Shown: positions 30,810 to 45,331, counted from the stretch's first letter. The stretch is DNA of 64,000 nt from Candidatus Reidiella endopervernicosa (GCF_013343005.1 NZ_CP054491.1:2524501-2588500), one strand, 5' to 3'. Notes: a model not told the origin generated them from the sequence alone. A program made the numbers and translations.

Positions 30810-33800
30810 CTAGAAAGGCAGACTCAGCTTGATCATGCCACGTCTGGCATCGATTCGATCCGACCGAATCATGCCGTACTGAAGCTGTACGGTGTAGTTT
30901 TCGCGCGTCAGATAGTCGAGGCTCAGTGAGCTGTGGTAGGTGGTATCACCCAGATTAATCGCCACAATCATCGGATCAATTCCATCTGGCGCCCCCTCTA
31001 GACCCGCCCAGACCGATGTGGTTGGCTCATCGATATAGAACTGCGCCCCCAGATTGGCCGACAGGCGTAGTCTGTCGCCCGAGTTAAACTCCACCTCGTG
31101 ACCGAAATCGACCGCTGGCCTCACCCAACCGAGCGTCTCATCGTGCTCATAGAAGGTCAGACTAAGCGGACCCGCCCCTGTCTCATTGGCGGTCTCAGAT
31201 GTAACACGGGTCAGACCAATATCGAATTGGGGCCTGAAGTAGCTGCGCTCACTCTCAAAGTCGTAGGAGAGGCGCAGTAACGCACCCAGGGCATCGGTCT
31301 CACGCTCTACCACGGTGGCAAAGGGATCGACTACCACACCGGTACGCTCAGTATCGCTGCTGTTCCAGCCGTAGGAGAGTGCGGCGGCCAGCTTGGTCGG
31401 GCCATAACTGCGCTTCAGTGCCAGACCAAGATGTCGTGACACCCCTTCAGAGACCCACTGACCGTTGAAGCCCTTGGAGTGAATGCCTTCGTTTGAGAAG
31501 CCAACACCGACCGACCACTCATTCTCCAGTCGCTGCTGTGCACCCACGGCAACACGTTGGCTGGTGTGATCGATCTGCTTGTAGTCACCGTAGGCGCTGT
31601 GTACCGCCTCGCCCTTCTCAACCACACCCCAGCTGCAGCTCCCTTCACGATTGAAGCGATAGGCGCCATCCGTCTGTTTGCAGCTCATCATGCGCTGGCC
31701 AAACTCCTGGCTACCACTAATCAGTCCCACCTGCTGTGCACCGTAGAAGTCTGGCGACATCTGCGAGAGGGTATTGCGGTAGGTTTCCATGTTATCGGTA
31801 TAGAGCAGATTGACCACGGTATCGGCCAGTGCCTCAGTGCTGCCCGCCGCCTGTACCCGGTTAAAGTAGTCGCCTACCTCATTGAGATTGTCGCTCATGC
31901 CGCTTGGCGAGAAGTCGACCTCATAGTCGAGCACCGCACTATTGGCCGTTGGGTAGTTCACCTCATAGGTGATGACCATCGATGGCGCGGTAGTCAGGAA
32001 CATACCGCTGTCTGTCACGCCCTCTTCACCGGTAAAGATATCCTTCTGGAACACTCCACTCGGCACCAGCTGTGGGTTAAGCAGCCTCACATCGATCTCA
32101 CCCGCCAGATCGGCTGCACCACTCATCGCGATGTTGTCGATCAAATCGGTACCAAAATCGAGTTCCGCATAGGTGATTCCCGTTGCAGACTGGGTGAAGC
32201 TGCCACTCAGCGTGGTCGGCTGTGCCAATCCAGTATCACCGATATAGAGCAGACCATCATTGAGCATCAGGTTCTCCCAACCACCCAGCGAAAGGGTTGG
32301 CCCTGAGACAAAGATCGCATCCTCATGGTTATTGAAGCTGTTTGCACCACCACCCAGATCGAACTGACCGTAGATGAGTCCGTAGTTATCGATTCGGTCA
32401 TCACCCGTTGAGCCAAGCAACGTAGAAGCTGCCAGCTCATCGAAGGTCATCATCGAACCGTAGTTCGTTACCCGATTGGTAGCACCTCCGGAGAGCCAGA
32501 CACCCGCGCCATCCTCACCGGCATAGAGCAGCGACTCGGCTGCCAGGGTGATTTCGATATTACCGTTACCGTCGTTTGCCTCAGACTGGGCAAAGATCGC
32601 CACACCTTCACTACCACTGGCAATTACATTGCCGGTGAGATCGAGCGAGATTGCACCGGCCATACCACTACCACCAGCGCTGCCGGCATAGAGACGATCG
32701 ACCATCCCGCCACCACCGCCGAGACTCTGAGCCACAACCGCGATAGAGCGATCACCCGAGACATTGATCTCACCCGTTTGGGTGAAGGTAATATCGCCAC
32801 CATTGCCACTGTTATCGCTGTTGAACCGATAGACGATGTCGGCCTCATCCTGGTCAGTCAGCACCAGGCCGCCACCGCCGCCAATCGATTGCAGAACAAT
32901 GCCGTGTGAAAGCTCACCCTCGGTCCCGATTACACCACTATTGACCAGTGTGATAGCGCCGCCATTTCCGACCGAACTACCCGTGGCACCAAAGACAACC
33001 TCCAGATCTTCCACTCCAGTGGAACGGATGTCACCACCACCTGCACCGATGCTCTGCAGCACAATAGCTGGCGAGCGAATACCGGCCGTCACAACATCAC
33101 CGCTGTAGGTCAGGTCGATCACACCTCCATGATCACCTACACTGCCGTCGCCACCGAGTGTGATGGTGTTGTAGACAGGTGCTGCTGCCGGCGCTGCGCC
33201 CTGTGCCTTGTAACGTTTTGCGCGCGCTGGTGCTGCTGTCGTAGTCGTTGCGGGCAGATTGGCGACCACTGAGACCTGCCCACCTCCTCCTCCAATGCTT
33301 TGCACATTGATGCCATCGGAGAGATCACCGAGCGTGTAGACGTTACCTGTTCTGGTGGCAGAGACATTGCCACCGCCACTGTTACTGGAGTTACTGCTAC
33401 CGAGATTAATCGTCACATTGGCCTGAGCATCACCATCAGCACCCAATTCGATGGTGCCACTTCCGCCACCACCACCGATCGATTGCGTAATGCTGGCCGA
33501 GGCGTTCTCACCCCAGGAGATCAGATCACCGACATGACTCGCCTCAATGGCGCTGCCAATCGCATCCTCCACCCACTCGGTACCCAGGGTAATGGGAGTG
33601 GTGATAAAGGCTATCACCTCATCGACAAAACCGTCGTTGGGATCAAGCACGACGCTATCGTCACCATGCTCAGCAGCGTTCTGGCTTAGATCGAGGAACA
33701 GTTCAACATCACCACCGCCGCCGTTGACCGACTGGGCAAAGATCGCCTGACTGTTATCGCCCGTAACGGCGATAGTGCCGGATGAGTTAACCGTGACACT

Positions 33801-36800
33801 ACCCGCAACGCCGTTACTGCCATCTTTACTACCCAGCAGCAGAGGCAGCACATAGTCTGCAGCCGTCCAGAGTGAACGGGAGATGGCGATACCGGCAGAG
33901 CCGCCACCACCGCTAACCGTCTGGGCAAAGATACCGTAGCCATTATCACCATCAACGACGATCGAACCGGTGTGATCAATGGTGATATCGCCACTGTCAG
34001 CACCATCACCGCCCCAGCCTCCGATCGCACCATCAAGCAGCATCTGTTCCTGATTGAAACCGGAGCTGGCCGTTGCATAGGCACCACTACCGCCGCCGCC
34101 CCCCACACTCTGCGCAAAGATACCGTAGGAGCCCTCACCGGTGACCTCGATCGAGCCACTGTTATCGACCGAGACACTTCCAGCAGCATTACCGTCACCA
34201 CCGCTACCGCCGATGGCGAAAGCGATCTCATTGCTCTGCTCTTTAACAGCCCCCAGCACCGTATTAATCGAGGTTGCTGAGCCGCCATTGCCACCGCCAC
34301 CGCCGATGCTCTGCGCCACGATGCCATGCGCCGCTGCACCCGAGGTGAATATACCCCCTTCGTTTATCACACCGACATCGGTGCCGATGCCACCTGTACC
34401 ACCTGCACCACCCATGCTGAAACTGAGCGAACGGTTGATTGCCGATGCCGATGTGCCAGAGGTGTGGCTAAAGGTTGTTGTGGTACTACCGTTACCGCCA
34501 CCTCCTCCAACACTCATCGCCATAATGCCGTGCGAACCATCACCCGCCGTGATTATCAGCCCGGAGTTCTCCTCACCCTCTTCGACCAGATTAGAGACAT
34601 CAACACGACCGGCAGCAGCACCCGTGCCACCGCTGCCACCAATCGTCAAACCGATCTTGTTCGAGTTTTGATCACTGGTGCCGTTAGCCGTACGAACACT
34701 GCTAATGACATGGCTCGCATTACCACCACCGCCACCGCCACCGATGCTCTGAGCAAAGATCGCCACCGATTGATCATCGATGGTCTGGATCGCGCCACTA
34801 TTGGTCACCTCAACAGCACCAGAGACTGCGCCATCGCCACCATCTCCACCCATCGCCAATGAGAGCGAGTACTGGGTACTATCTGCCTTATCTGCGGTGG
34901 CCGTCAGCAGATTTGCGGTGATTCCGGCTATACCACCACCACCACCAAGACTCTGTGCCAGGATGCCGTGTGAGAGGGTGCCATCGGTCACCACGATACC
35001 GTTGTTATCAACCGTCACCTCACTGCTCGATGCGCCGGTACCACCCGCTCCACCCATGGTAATGTAGAGACTATTGGCCTGCGGCTGGGGACCACCCGCA
35101 CGGCCCATGCCACCGGTACCGCCACCACCGCCGATACTCTGACCCAGAATACCGATCGCCGCTTCACCGCTGGTCTGTACACCCGCCTCACTAACAATCG
35201 AGATCACCCCACCGATGCCGCCCTCGCCGCCCTCACCACCGAGCGAGAGTGCTGCCTTGGTCGACTTGAATGTCGCACCAGTCGCATTACCACCGTTACC
35301 ACCGCCACCACCAACACTCTGAGCAAAAACTGCGTGCGAACCATCGCCTTCAGTCACAACAGCACCTGAGGCATCAACATCGACGCGACCCGCTGCACCA
35401 CCAACACCACCCTCAAGGCCGATAGCGACACCGAAGCCGTGAATCGGTGCGTCGGACGATTTCGGTAGACTGCCCGAGACACTGGTCGATGAACTATTGC
35501 CACCACCGTTACCGACACTCTGTGCGAGGATGCCAAAGGCATCATCACCAAAGGTATGGACCGTACCGTCTGAGCTAACTGCCACATCAGAGCCAAAACC
35601 ACCTGTACCACCCATGCGACCGATCGAGATGCCGACCTTACCGCCACTCTGTTTCGAATAGGCGATATCCATACCGGTGTTGCCACCGCCACCACCGATG
35701 CTCTGCGCCAGGATGCCGGTCGAACCGACACCGTAGGTCTCGATGATGCCGACGTGATCGACCGTAACCTCCTCGCCGTTACCACCATCTCCCGTGGCTC
35801 CACCGATGGCGACGTTGAGACCGAGGTTCTCCTCACTCTTATCCGCATAGGCCAGCGCCAGATTGAAATTGGCGTTACCGCCACCACCGCCGATGCTCTG
35901 TGCCAGCACACCCTGACTAAAATCGGCCTGGGTCAGAATATTGCCGTAGTTATCGACATCGACACGCTCTCCATGACCCGCCTCGCCACCGGCACCGCCG
36001 ATTGCCAGCTGTATCGCATAGGCGGGTTTATCGGCTGAATCAGGCGTATCGGGATCGGGATCGGGATCTGGATCGGTGTGACCGTTGCGTCTGTTTAGCT
36101 CGTCGATCACGCTGTCGAAGTTTGAGAAGACGCTCTCATCGATACCGGGATAGGTCGGATGGGTGCGAGTGGAGCCACTATCAGGCGCAGGGTCCAGATC
36201 GGGGGCTCCCCCGCCACTGCCATCGGCAAAGGTTGCTGAGAGCATCAGGTTGATACCGGCATCACCACCGCCACCGCCGATACTGGAGGCCTCAATACCG
36301 ATACTGCCCTTACCGTTGGTTGAGATAAGACCAGCATCACTCTCAGCTGTACCACGTCTTACATCAACGGCATTAGCGTCACCACCACCGGCACCAAAGC
36401 CACCGACACCGATGCTAATCGGGGAACTCTTCTGCGCAACATTGGCGCTAATGTTAATTCCACCGGTACCGCCACCACCACCGAGACTCTGGGCGTAGAT
36501 ACCCCGGGCATACTCACCCACGGTAGTAATTGCACCGGTTGTCACTACTGTTACAAGACCGGCATCTGCGCCATCACCACCATGCCCGCCGAGACCGGCA
36601 ACCAGGGTGAAATCACTCGTATCTCCAGAGTTGGCCGAATCGGCCAAAGCGCCACCTGCGGCGACATTAATGCCACCATTACCACCGCCACCAGCGATAC
36701 TCTGGGCGAACAGACCGTGAGCCCAGTCACCCTCGGTGACTACCGTGCCCTCATGCCCAATCAGGACATCGCCACTCACCGCACCAATACCGCCAAAACC

Positions 36801-39800
36801 GCCGATGCCAACTGTCACGGCAGGTGTTGTACTCTCCTTGCTGATCGACATCGATCCGCTGATATTAAGCGCACCGTTACCACCGCCACCGCCGATACTC
36901 TGGGCGACAATCGCTGAAGAGCCACGCCCCCAGGATGAGGTATCAGCCACGGCATCGAGCGTCACGTCACCACCCGTGCCACCATCGCCACCCAGACCAC
37001 CCAGACCACCCAGACCAAAGACGATCGGTGCATCTGAGGTCATCCCTCCACTGATATTGATGCCACCATTACCGCCACCGCCACCAACGCTCTGTGCCAG
37101 CAGTGCCGAGTGTTCATCACCAAAGGAGTCGATCGTTTCACCACCAGTCACCGTCAGGTCGACACCACCTCCCGATCCACCATCACCACCAAAGCCACCA
37201 ACACCGACCACCAGTGCGTGGCCATCACCACCCTTGCTGTAGGAGACACCACCGCTGATGTTGATCGCACCGTTACCTCCACCACCACCGATACTCTGCG
37301 CGACGACACCGTGTGAGCCGCCAGCCGCTTTGGTGACGTAATGCGCAGGGATAACCTCTTCGGTCTCGGGATCGATCGACTCTGCCACCAGTTCTCGCGC
37401 TAGTGCCGAGACGGTTCCATCAAAGTCGAGATCAACACTGCCCGCATCACCACCACCCGCGCCGAAGCCGCCGATACCGATCGCAGCCGAACCACCGGTT
37501 CCAGTATTACTGAGCGAGAGTGCGCCACTGATATTGGTACCGCCGTTACCACCACCGCCACCGAGCGACTGCGCCATCACCCCGTGTGAATTGGCACCAC
37601 TGGTATTCACTACACCACTACTGTCGAGGGTGACATCACCAGCATCGCCACCACCACCACCAAAACCACCGATACCGACGGCGATTGAGGCACCGCTATT
37701 ACCCGTTATATTGGCCGTGCCTGAGATATTGGTGCCACCATTACCACCACCGCCACCGATGCTCTGTGCCACTACGGCACTGGCATCATCACCCGCAGTT
37801 GCGATAACGGGCCGCGCCTCGGTTGCCGTAACACGGCTGATGACACTGCCGGCATTACCACCATCACCACCAAATCCACCGATACCGACGCCGACGCCGA
37901 CCACGCCACCATTACTCTTGCTGAACGACGCCGCACCTGTGACGCTATTACCACCGGCACCACCACCGCCACCAACACTCTGCGCCAGGATTGCGCTTGC
38001 ACGATCACCGCTGGTGACAACACCGCCGGTCACAGTGCTATCAACAGCACCCGCCTGACCACCACCGCCACCAAAACCACCGATACCTACAGCAACCGCA
38101 CCGCTACCGGTACTGACCGCTGATATCGAAGCGGAGACAGTATTACCACCGCTACCGCCACCACCGCCGATGCTCTGCACCAGCACGCCCATGGCATCAT
38201 CACCTCCGGTTTGAACATATCCGGTCACACTACTGAGCAGATCACCCGAGAGCCCACCCGAGCCGCCCGAGCCGCCGATACCAACCGTGATGGCACCACT
38301 GCCGCTGCTTGCTCCGGAGAGCGCACCAGCCACCGACATACCGCCGTTACCACCGCCACCACCGATACTCTGCGCAACCACGCCCGAGGCGCTATTACCC
38401 TGAGTCGTCACGCTACCCTCAACCGTTGAGGTCACACTATTTGATGCACCACCACTACCACCGCTGCCGCCCAGACCTACCGATACCGATCCACTACCGG
38501 TACTCGTACCAGAGATAGTGCCGCTTACAGAGAGACCACCATTACCGCCTCCGCCACCCACTGACTGTGAGAGCACCGCAACGGAGTTATCACCTGAAGT
38601 CGCGATAGTGCCGGTGACGCTGGTATCGACGATACCGCCCACTCCACCCGTTCCACCCGAACCACCAATTGAGACGGCGACACTGCCGCTACCGGTTGCC
38701 GCGCCCGAGAGTCCGGCTGAGATGTCATAACCACCGTTACCGCCACCACCGCCGATGCTCTGCGCGATCACGGCACCAGAGTTGTCACCCTCAGTGGTGA
38801 CATCATTAGTCACGCTGACGGTCACCGTTGAACCATCACCCCCCGATCCACCGCTACCTCCCAGACCGACACTGACGGTGCCACTACCGGTACCCGCACC
38901 AGAGCCCGAACCGGAGATGTTGTAACCACCACTACCGCCACCACCACCGACCGACTGTGCCAGCAGGCCGACGGACATCTCGCCGAGGGTATGGATATTC
39001 CCACTGGTGGTTACATCGACAGTTCCGGCCGAACTACCCGAGCCACCTGAGCCACCCAGACCAACGCTGACCGAACCACTGCCGACACCGGCGGCCGCCG
39101 CACTACCAGAGATGTTGTAACCTCCGCTACCGCCGCCACCACCGATGCTCTGTGCGATCAGCGCTGCGGAGCGATCGCCCTCGGTATAGAGCGTACCCTC
39201 AGTCACTACCGAGACATCACCTCCTGCACCGCCGGATGATCCCTGGCCACCAAGCCCTACCGATACGGCACCACTGCCGGTACCTGAGAATGCAGAGCTG
39301 CCGGAGATGTTGTAACCACCACTACCGCCACCGACGCTCTGTACCAGCACCGCTACCGAATCGTCTCCATAGGTGGAGAGATCGGCCAGGATATCGAGTG
39401 CGTTGACCTCACCACCGTCACCGCCGCCACTGCCACTGCCACCCAGTCCGACACTCACCGCGCCACTACCAGTACCAGCAGCTGCACCACTGGCGGTGAT
39501 TGAATAACCACCGTTACCACCGCCACCACCAACACTCTGCGCAACAAAGGCGTTCGAGTTACTGCCACTGGTAGAGATACCGTTACCATCATCATCAACG
39601 CCGCTGACATTGACGCTGACATTGACGCTGCCACCGTCACCGGCCGCACCACCGCTACCACCCAGCCCTACCGATACGGCACCACTACCAGAGCCAGAAC
39701 CCGACAGCGTGACGGTAATTGAACCGCCGCCGTTACCGCCACCACCGCCGACGCTCTGTACCAAAATGCCGGTAGCGTTAGAACCTGAGGTTGAGAGGTC

Positions 39801-42800
39801 GCCACTGTAGTCGGCAGTAACACTATTGCCATCACCACCCGTGCCACCCGAACCACCCACACCCACGGAGACCGAACCACTGCCGACACCGGCACCTGCC
39901 GCTCCGGCAGAGATGGTCAGGCCAGCGTTACCGCCACTGCCGCCGACCGACTGAATAACCGCACCATCCGAACCGTCACCCTCGGTCTGAATATCGACCG
40001 TGAGCTGCGCATTGACCGTGCCACCGCTATCGCCATCACCGGCACTACCTCCAACCCCGGCCGCAACCGCACCACTACCCGCACCGGCACCCGCTGCCGC
40101 ACCGCTTACGGTCATACCACCGTTGCCGCCACTGCCACCGACACTCTGAATCACTATCGCATCAGACTGATCGCCACGGGTGTGTGACTGCCCATCAAGC
40201 GTTACATCGACGTTGCCACCGACACCCCCGGTACCCGCATCACCACCGACCGCAACTGAGACAGCACCACTACCCGCCGCCGCAAGGCTGGCAGAGGCAG
40301 AGACCGTGGTTCCACCATTGCCACCGCCACCACCGACGCTCTGTGCAACAAAACCGTGTAGAGATCTCCTCCGGGAGTCGCTATTTTTGCGAAAGTTTGT
40401 TTTGGGCATCCAAGCCCAAGCAAACAGCAAAACTTCACGCGACCGTTTATGCCTGCGGCGCCCCGACGATCCTGCGTTCGTTGCGTAATCACCTCTTCGC
40501 GGCTCTACACAACTCCCTCAGTGACTCTACGCCGACATAAAGCCGCTGCTGCATCTTCTCCGTCGTTCGCTCGCGCTCTCAACTACGAATATACAGACGG
40601 CGTCGACTATCGGGGACTAACCGCCCTCACTTCGCTCTCCATGGCGGTCAGCGGAGGTGTTGATATTCAGGGTGCTATCAACATCGACTATGCCGCCGTC
40701 ACCACCACTACCACCCTCTCCACCCAGCGCCACCGACACGGAACCACCCGAGACACCTAACTGAGTCGCCGATGAGACGGTCAGCCCTGCATTACCACCA
40801 CCGCCACCAACACTCTGCAGCAATACACCCGTCGCACTATCACCACTGGTGGTGACTGCTCCGCCGGTACCATCGAGTTCAACTCGACCGCCATCACCAC
40901 CACTACCGCCATCACCACCCAGTGCGACTGAGACCGCTGCGAAGGTACCAACGGTTGCCTGAACCGTGGTGCCGCCATTACCACCGCCACCACCAACACT
41001 CTGTGCCAACACACCCACTGAACGGTCGCCGAGTGTGGTCAAAATTGAGGGAATCTGACTACCGCCTGAGTCAAAGCTATCCATGGTGACGGTAACCTCG
41101 GCACCGTCACCACCCGAGGCACCTGAACCACCGATTGCCAGTCCACCGATAACGGAACCGGAGTAGCTCGATCCACCGTTACCGCCACCGCCACCGATTG
41201 CTTGAGCAACGATGCCAAAGGCGTCGTTGCCCGCCGTTGAGATGATGCCACCGTGACTCACCGTGACATGGTCGGCATCACCACCCGAACCACCACTACC
41301 ACCAATCGTGATCAGGCCGCCGCTGCTACCACCATCACCACCGCCACCACCAATACTCTGGGCGAAAATTGCGGTCGATTTATTGCCGAGGGTTGAGATC
41401 GATCCATCATTATCGATGGTGACCGCATTGGCGTTGCTGGTTGAACCACCGGAGCCACCGATCGCCACCAGTCCACCTGAACTACCACCGGCACCACCAC
41501 CACCGCCGATGCTCTGGGCAAAGATGCCACGCGCCAAGTCACCTTCAGTACTCAATGAACCACTATTGCTCACCGAGACCACACCGCCCGTGCCACCGGC
41601 AGTGCTGCCGCCACCCAGTGCAACCAGTCCACCCGATGACCCACCACTACCACCACCACCACCGATACTCTGGGCAAAGATGGCATCGGCACCACTCCCT
41701 TCAGTGGTGATCGAACCCGTTGCGGTGTTGGTCACCGTCACCGTGCCACCATTACCACCACTGGAACCGCCACCACCCAGCGCAACCAGACCACCCGAAC
41801 CACCGCCCGAGCCACCGCCGCCGCCGATACTCTGCGCAAAGATGCCGCGTGCATCGACGCCTGCGATTGAGAGCACACCGCTGTTGGTGACGGTCACGGC
41901 CGCACCGTTACCACCGGAGCTTCCACTACCGCCCAGTGAGACCAATCCACCACCGGCATTGGCCGAACCGCCACCACCACCGATGCTCTGTGCCTGAACC
42001 GCGTGTGCACTAATACCCAGGGTTGTCACCAGGCTACCGGCATCATTGGTTATCTCGACACTACCGGCGTTATCACCCGTTCCGGCCGAGGCACCGAATG
42101 AAGCGATACCACCCGCACCACCACCATCACCACCGCCGCCACCGATGCTCTGAGCAAACACACCGACTGAGTAATCCCCATCGGTATAGATCTTCGCCGT
42201 TGAGGTATTTGTTATAGAAACTGCACCACCGGTTCCACCGGTCGTGGCATCACCACCAAAAGCGACGATGCCGCCTGCATCACCACCGTCACCACCAGTG
42301 CCACCGATGCTCTGACCAAAGACGCCGTGTGCACCCTCGCCACGCGTGTGAACCGTACCGAGGTTGGTAATCGTTACCGAACCACCATTACCGCCATCGG
42401 CACCACTACCACCAGCCCCGACGATGCCCCAACTATCACCACCACTTCCCGCGGCACCACCAACACTCAGGCCGTAGATTCCGTGTGAACCCTCGCCAAA
42501 GGTATTGATATCGGCCTCATTACGGATATTTACACTACCGCCATCACGCGCCTCACCACCTGAACCACCACCAGCGAAGATATAGCCGTTACCACCATCA
42601 CCCGCGATGCCACTCTGGCTATAGGCAAAGATTCCCTCAGCATGATCGGCCGTGGTTGACACGTCGGTCTTATTTGTCAGCGAAACGCTTCCGCCATTGC
42701 CGGCATTGCCACCTGAATAACCATCAAAGACACCATAGGCGTCACCACCGTCACCACCATCACCACCGACGCTGGCAACAGTAATTCCGGGGGTCTCCGC

Positions 42801-43511
42801 AGATGTGGAATTGATCGTGCCATGCGTCGTCTCCACGACGCGATTGATGGCCGGACCGGTCGCTCCATCGTCACCATCCGAACCCGCCTTACCGATCGTG
42901 AAGCAGCCAAAAAAACAGATCTCAATGCCGTAGGCGTTACCACCATCATCACCGTCTCTGCCGGTTGAAACCTCATCGATGACACCCGAGGTGGCCACCG
43001 GCGCAACAAACTCCCCAGCACCCGCTCCGCCGCCACCGCCACCGTCGACGACATAGCTGGTGTACACGTCCTTAGACGTTGCGACCTCATCGACATCAGC
43101 CGGATCGAGTTTTAAGAAGACGCTAACAACATGACCCGCACCGTTCGTACCCGTAGAAACAATCGTGTAGATATTACTGCCGCCAATCTCCTGAACGGTT
43201 TCTCCAACTGTTGTCTTGGTCAGAAGAAAACCACCATCACTGGTCACCACATACTGAATCTCGCCGGAGCTGGCAGGAATCAGTTCGACAACGGTGGTAT
43301 CGAGTCCGGTCACTGGATTGAGAACGGTGTCACCTACGTTACTCGCAGGTGTGGGTGGAACAGCCGCTGATGCAGAAACACTAAAAAGCAGCAGAAACAG
43401 CACAACCGCTGTTAACAGCAGGTATCGAATAGAAGAGGTATTGGGATGATTAATTCGAGAATATGCTGAGCGAGCGCAACCACTAGACGCAGGGTTCGTC
43501 GTGTTATTCAC
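30810..43511 (-). pseudogene. Giant glycine-rich autotransporter adhesin, interrupted by a 283-bp element
   Basis: The 5' part (43511-40654, GTG start, ribosome site AAGGA) has an extended signal peptide (YLLLTAVVLFLLLFSVSASAAV). Dozens of repeats of about 50-70 residues follow, built around (V/I)xAQS(V/I)GGGGGxGG with intervening SGxGSVSVGLGGxGGxGG and T-GD motifs; such repeats form beta-solenoid stalks. The 3' part (40370-30810) continues the repeats and ends in an autotransporter beta-barrel of about 300 residues, terminating in Phe (IKLSLPF). The two parts together would be about 4,140 codons. The element at 40371-40653 truncates the product after residue 953, so the truncated protein would lack its barrel. 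A further one-base lesion is needed to restore frame after excision. It is probably inactive at present; function as a surface adhesin is inferred. Confidence 0.85.
40371..40653 (+). mobile_element. Copy 2 of the repeated element, in the giant autotransporter gene
   Basis: 283 bp, nearly identical to the other copies but with one fewer G in the first G-run (CCGGGAG instead of CCGGGGAG). It lies in reverse relative to the host gene. The flanks join at codons for NINTS-GD, which rebuilds the T-x-GD motif of the host repeats, so insertion took place without target duplication. A one-base deletion some ten bases into the 3' flank shifts the frame before GFVAQSVGG. Confidence 0.9.
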
Positions 43512-43738
43512 TTCAATGTTCCTTATTTAAAGCGAATCGACTACCGAATTAGTAGATCAGAGAGGCAGTGATTCGTTGCATTCAAAAAACTACAAAACAG
43601 CTCATCAATAAACCAATTTCGTTGCCGGTTATCGAATATCTTCAAAACCCATAAAATATAAGGTTTTTTGGATGGAGGTAAAAATACAGCAATCGATCGA
43701 TTCTGTCATTAAAACAAGGTTATTTATTAAATAATAAA

Positions 43739-43757
43739 GTAAAAGATTATCATTCCC
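43739..43757 (-). promoter_or_regulatory. Candidate Fur box upstream of the autotransporter
   Basis: Read on the minus strand the 19 bases GGGAATGATAATCTTTTAC match the E. coli Fur consensus GATAATGATAATCATTATC at 14 positions. It lies in the AT-rich 257-base gap (43512-43768) between the outer-membrane protein gene and the autotransporter start, about 230 bases upstream of that start. A weak match found by eye. Confidence 0.3.
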
Positions 43758-43768
43758 ATTCTAAAACA

Positions 43769-45331
43769 TTATTGAACCAGTGATGTACGATCCCAGTTCA
43801 GCTGAAGCTGTAATAGATCAGCTTTAAATGCACCACCAAAGCTCATCATCTTGCCACCCATGAATGCCAGGGAGAGTGATTCGTTCAGCTGAACGATGAG
43901 ACCTAGCTGGGCCTGATGGATAAATCCATCATCGACATCCATATCCCCTCCTCCACTGACACCGACATCGTAACCCGCACTCAATCCAATACGATCAAGC
44001 AGCTTATAGTCGGACTCGTAAACAACACCAAACAGCCCCTCTGCAAATGAGCCAACATTTCCGCCATAGGCCCACTGTGTACTACCACGTAATCTTAGCG
44101 ACTGGCTAACCGGCATACTCAATTCAAGCCCGATGAGATGCAGCGCATCGTCATAGGCAGCTCCCTCATCGTTGAGAGAGTGATCGTCCGGTAGATAGGT
44201 TTTTTGCGTCAAGGCCGCACGCCAGTCGATTCGACTGAACTGATCAGCATCAAATAGTGCTGCATATTCTGCTGCAGTTACTGGTATTGCCGCCTGTCAA
44301 CCAATTCCGATCTCATAGGCATCCGCCTTAATTTCACCCTCGAGTGCAGCCATGCGACCTGCCATCGCTTTCACGTACCAGTGTTCGGAGAGTTCGAGAC
44401 TTAGCCCCGTCATCAGGTGTACCGTCAATCCACCACCAGTATCGATACGACCATCGCCAGCCAATCCCAGCAGTGCCTTACTCTCCCAATTGAGCCCAGC
44501 AAACAACGGAACCCTGGCACCGAGTCCTGCGGAGATGGAGGCATAACCATCTGAGCCGCCGCCCCCGGCACCGTAGAGCTCAACGCTGTTATAGAAAAAA
44601 TGCGAGAACTGGTGATCAAACTGGATACCGAGCAGATTGAAGTCGGTATTCTCCCCTGCACCACCGGTGTAGATACCACTACGGTGCATTGGGTGATCAT
44701 CATCGGTCGCGTAGTGCATCAGGCTCGGCATGATGCGATAGCGTTCCAGCTCACCCTGATAGGGAGTGACCGATTCACTGTTATCGAAGATCTGTCGCCA
44801 ACTGAACGAGTCGAGTCGCAGCCCTGCGACCAGATGTGTATCTGACGACTCATTTGCTGTGGTGTTGGGAAAATCGGTGTGGGCCACACCCATACGCCAG
44901 TAGGGACCACCCAGTTGAAACTCAAGCATGGCGTGCGCTCGGGTGATCATGCCACCACCAGGAAAGGTCAGTCCGGAACCGCCGCCGCCACCAAAGTGAT
45001 AACCGAGATCGAGCTTGAGTCGACGGCTTAATTCAAAGCGATTGCCGAGCGTCGCGCCCATGGTAAAGAAGCCCCCCTCCTCACCCACGGCACCACCGTA
45101 GCCACCAAATCCGAGGTAGCTGCTGGGCAGTGATTTGAACGGCATCAGGTCGTAGTGGAACCCGACCACCCCCATCTCATCGCCAGCCGGTAGTGGGATC
45201 ACCTCATAGGAGCTGCGCCAGGAGATCGGCATCGACTTATAACTGAGCATTTCTGCCAACGCACTACATGTTGTGAACAACAGAGGCAATGCGCTCAAGC
45301 AGAGCACCACCTTGGTAATATTTAATCTCAT
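43769..45331 (-). pseudogene. Two-repeat outer-membrane beta-barrel protein split by an in-frame TGA
   Basis: The 5' frame (45331-44297, 344 residues) has a signal peptide (VVLCLSALPLLFTTCSALAE) and many alternating beta strands. It ends in TGA at 44297-44299. Translation continues in the same frame without further stop for 175 codons to 43769. The second half repeats the first: the end of repeat 1, FKAD-like IKADAYEIGIG then TGA, aligns with FKADLLQLQLNW at the end of repeat 2. The stop therefore sits exactly where Trp (TGG) is expected. The intact protein would be about 520 residues. A real nonsense mutation, a readthrough stop or a sequencing error are all possible. Possible partner of the neighbouring autotransporter. 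Confidence 0.7.

Noticed and set aside
31557-42217. Many long plus-strand frames rich in Pro, Thr or His across the autotransporter
   Set aside because: They are antisense shadows of the glycine-rich repeats, whose codons contain no stops on the opposite strand.
30810-43511. Short direct repeats suggesting a CRISPR array
   Set aside because: The repeats are coding repeats with varying spacing and in-frame conservation of GGGGG and AQS motifs, with no cas genes nearby.
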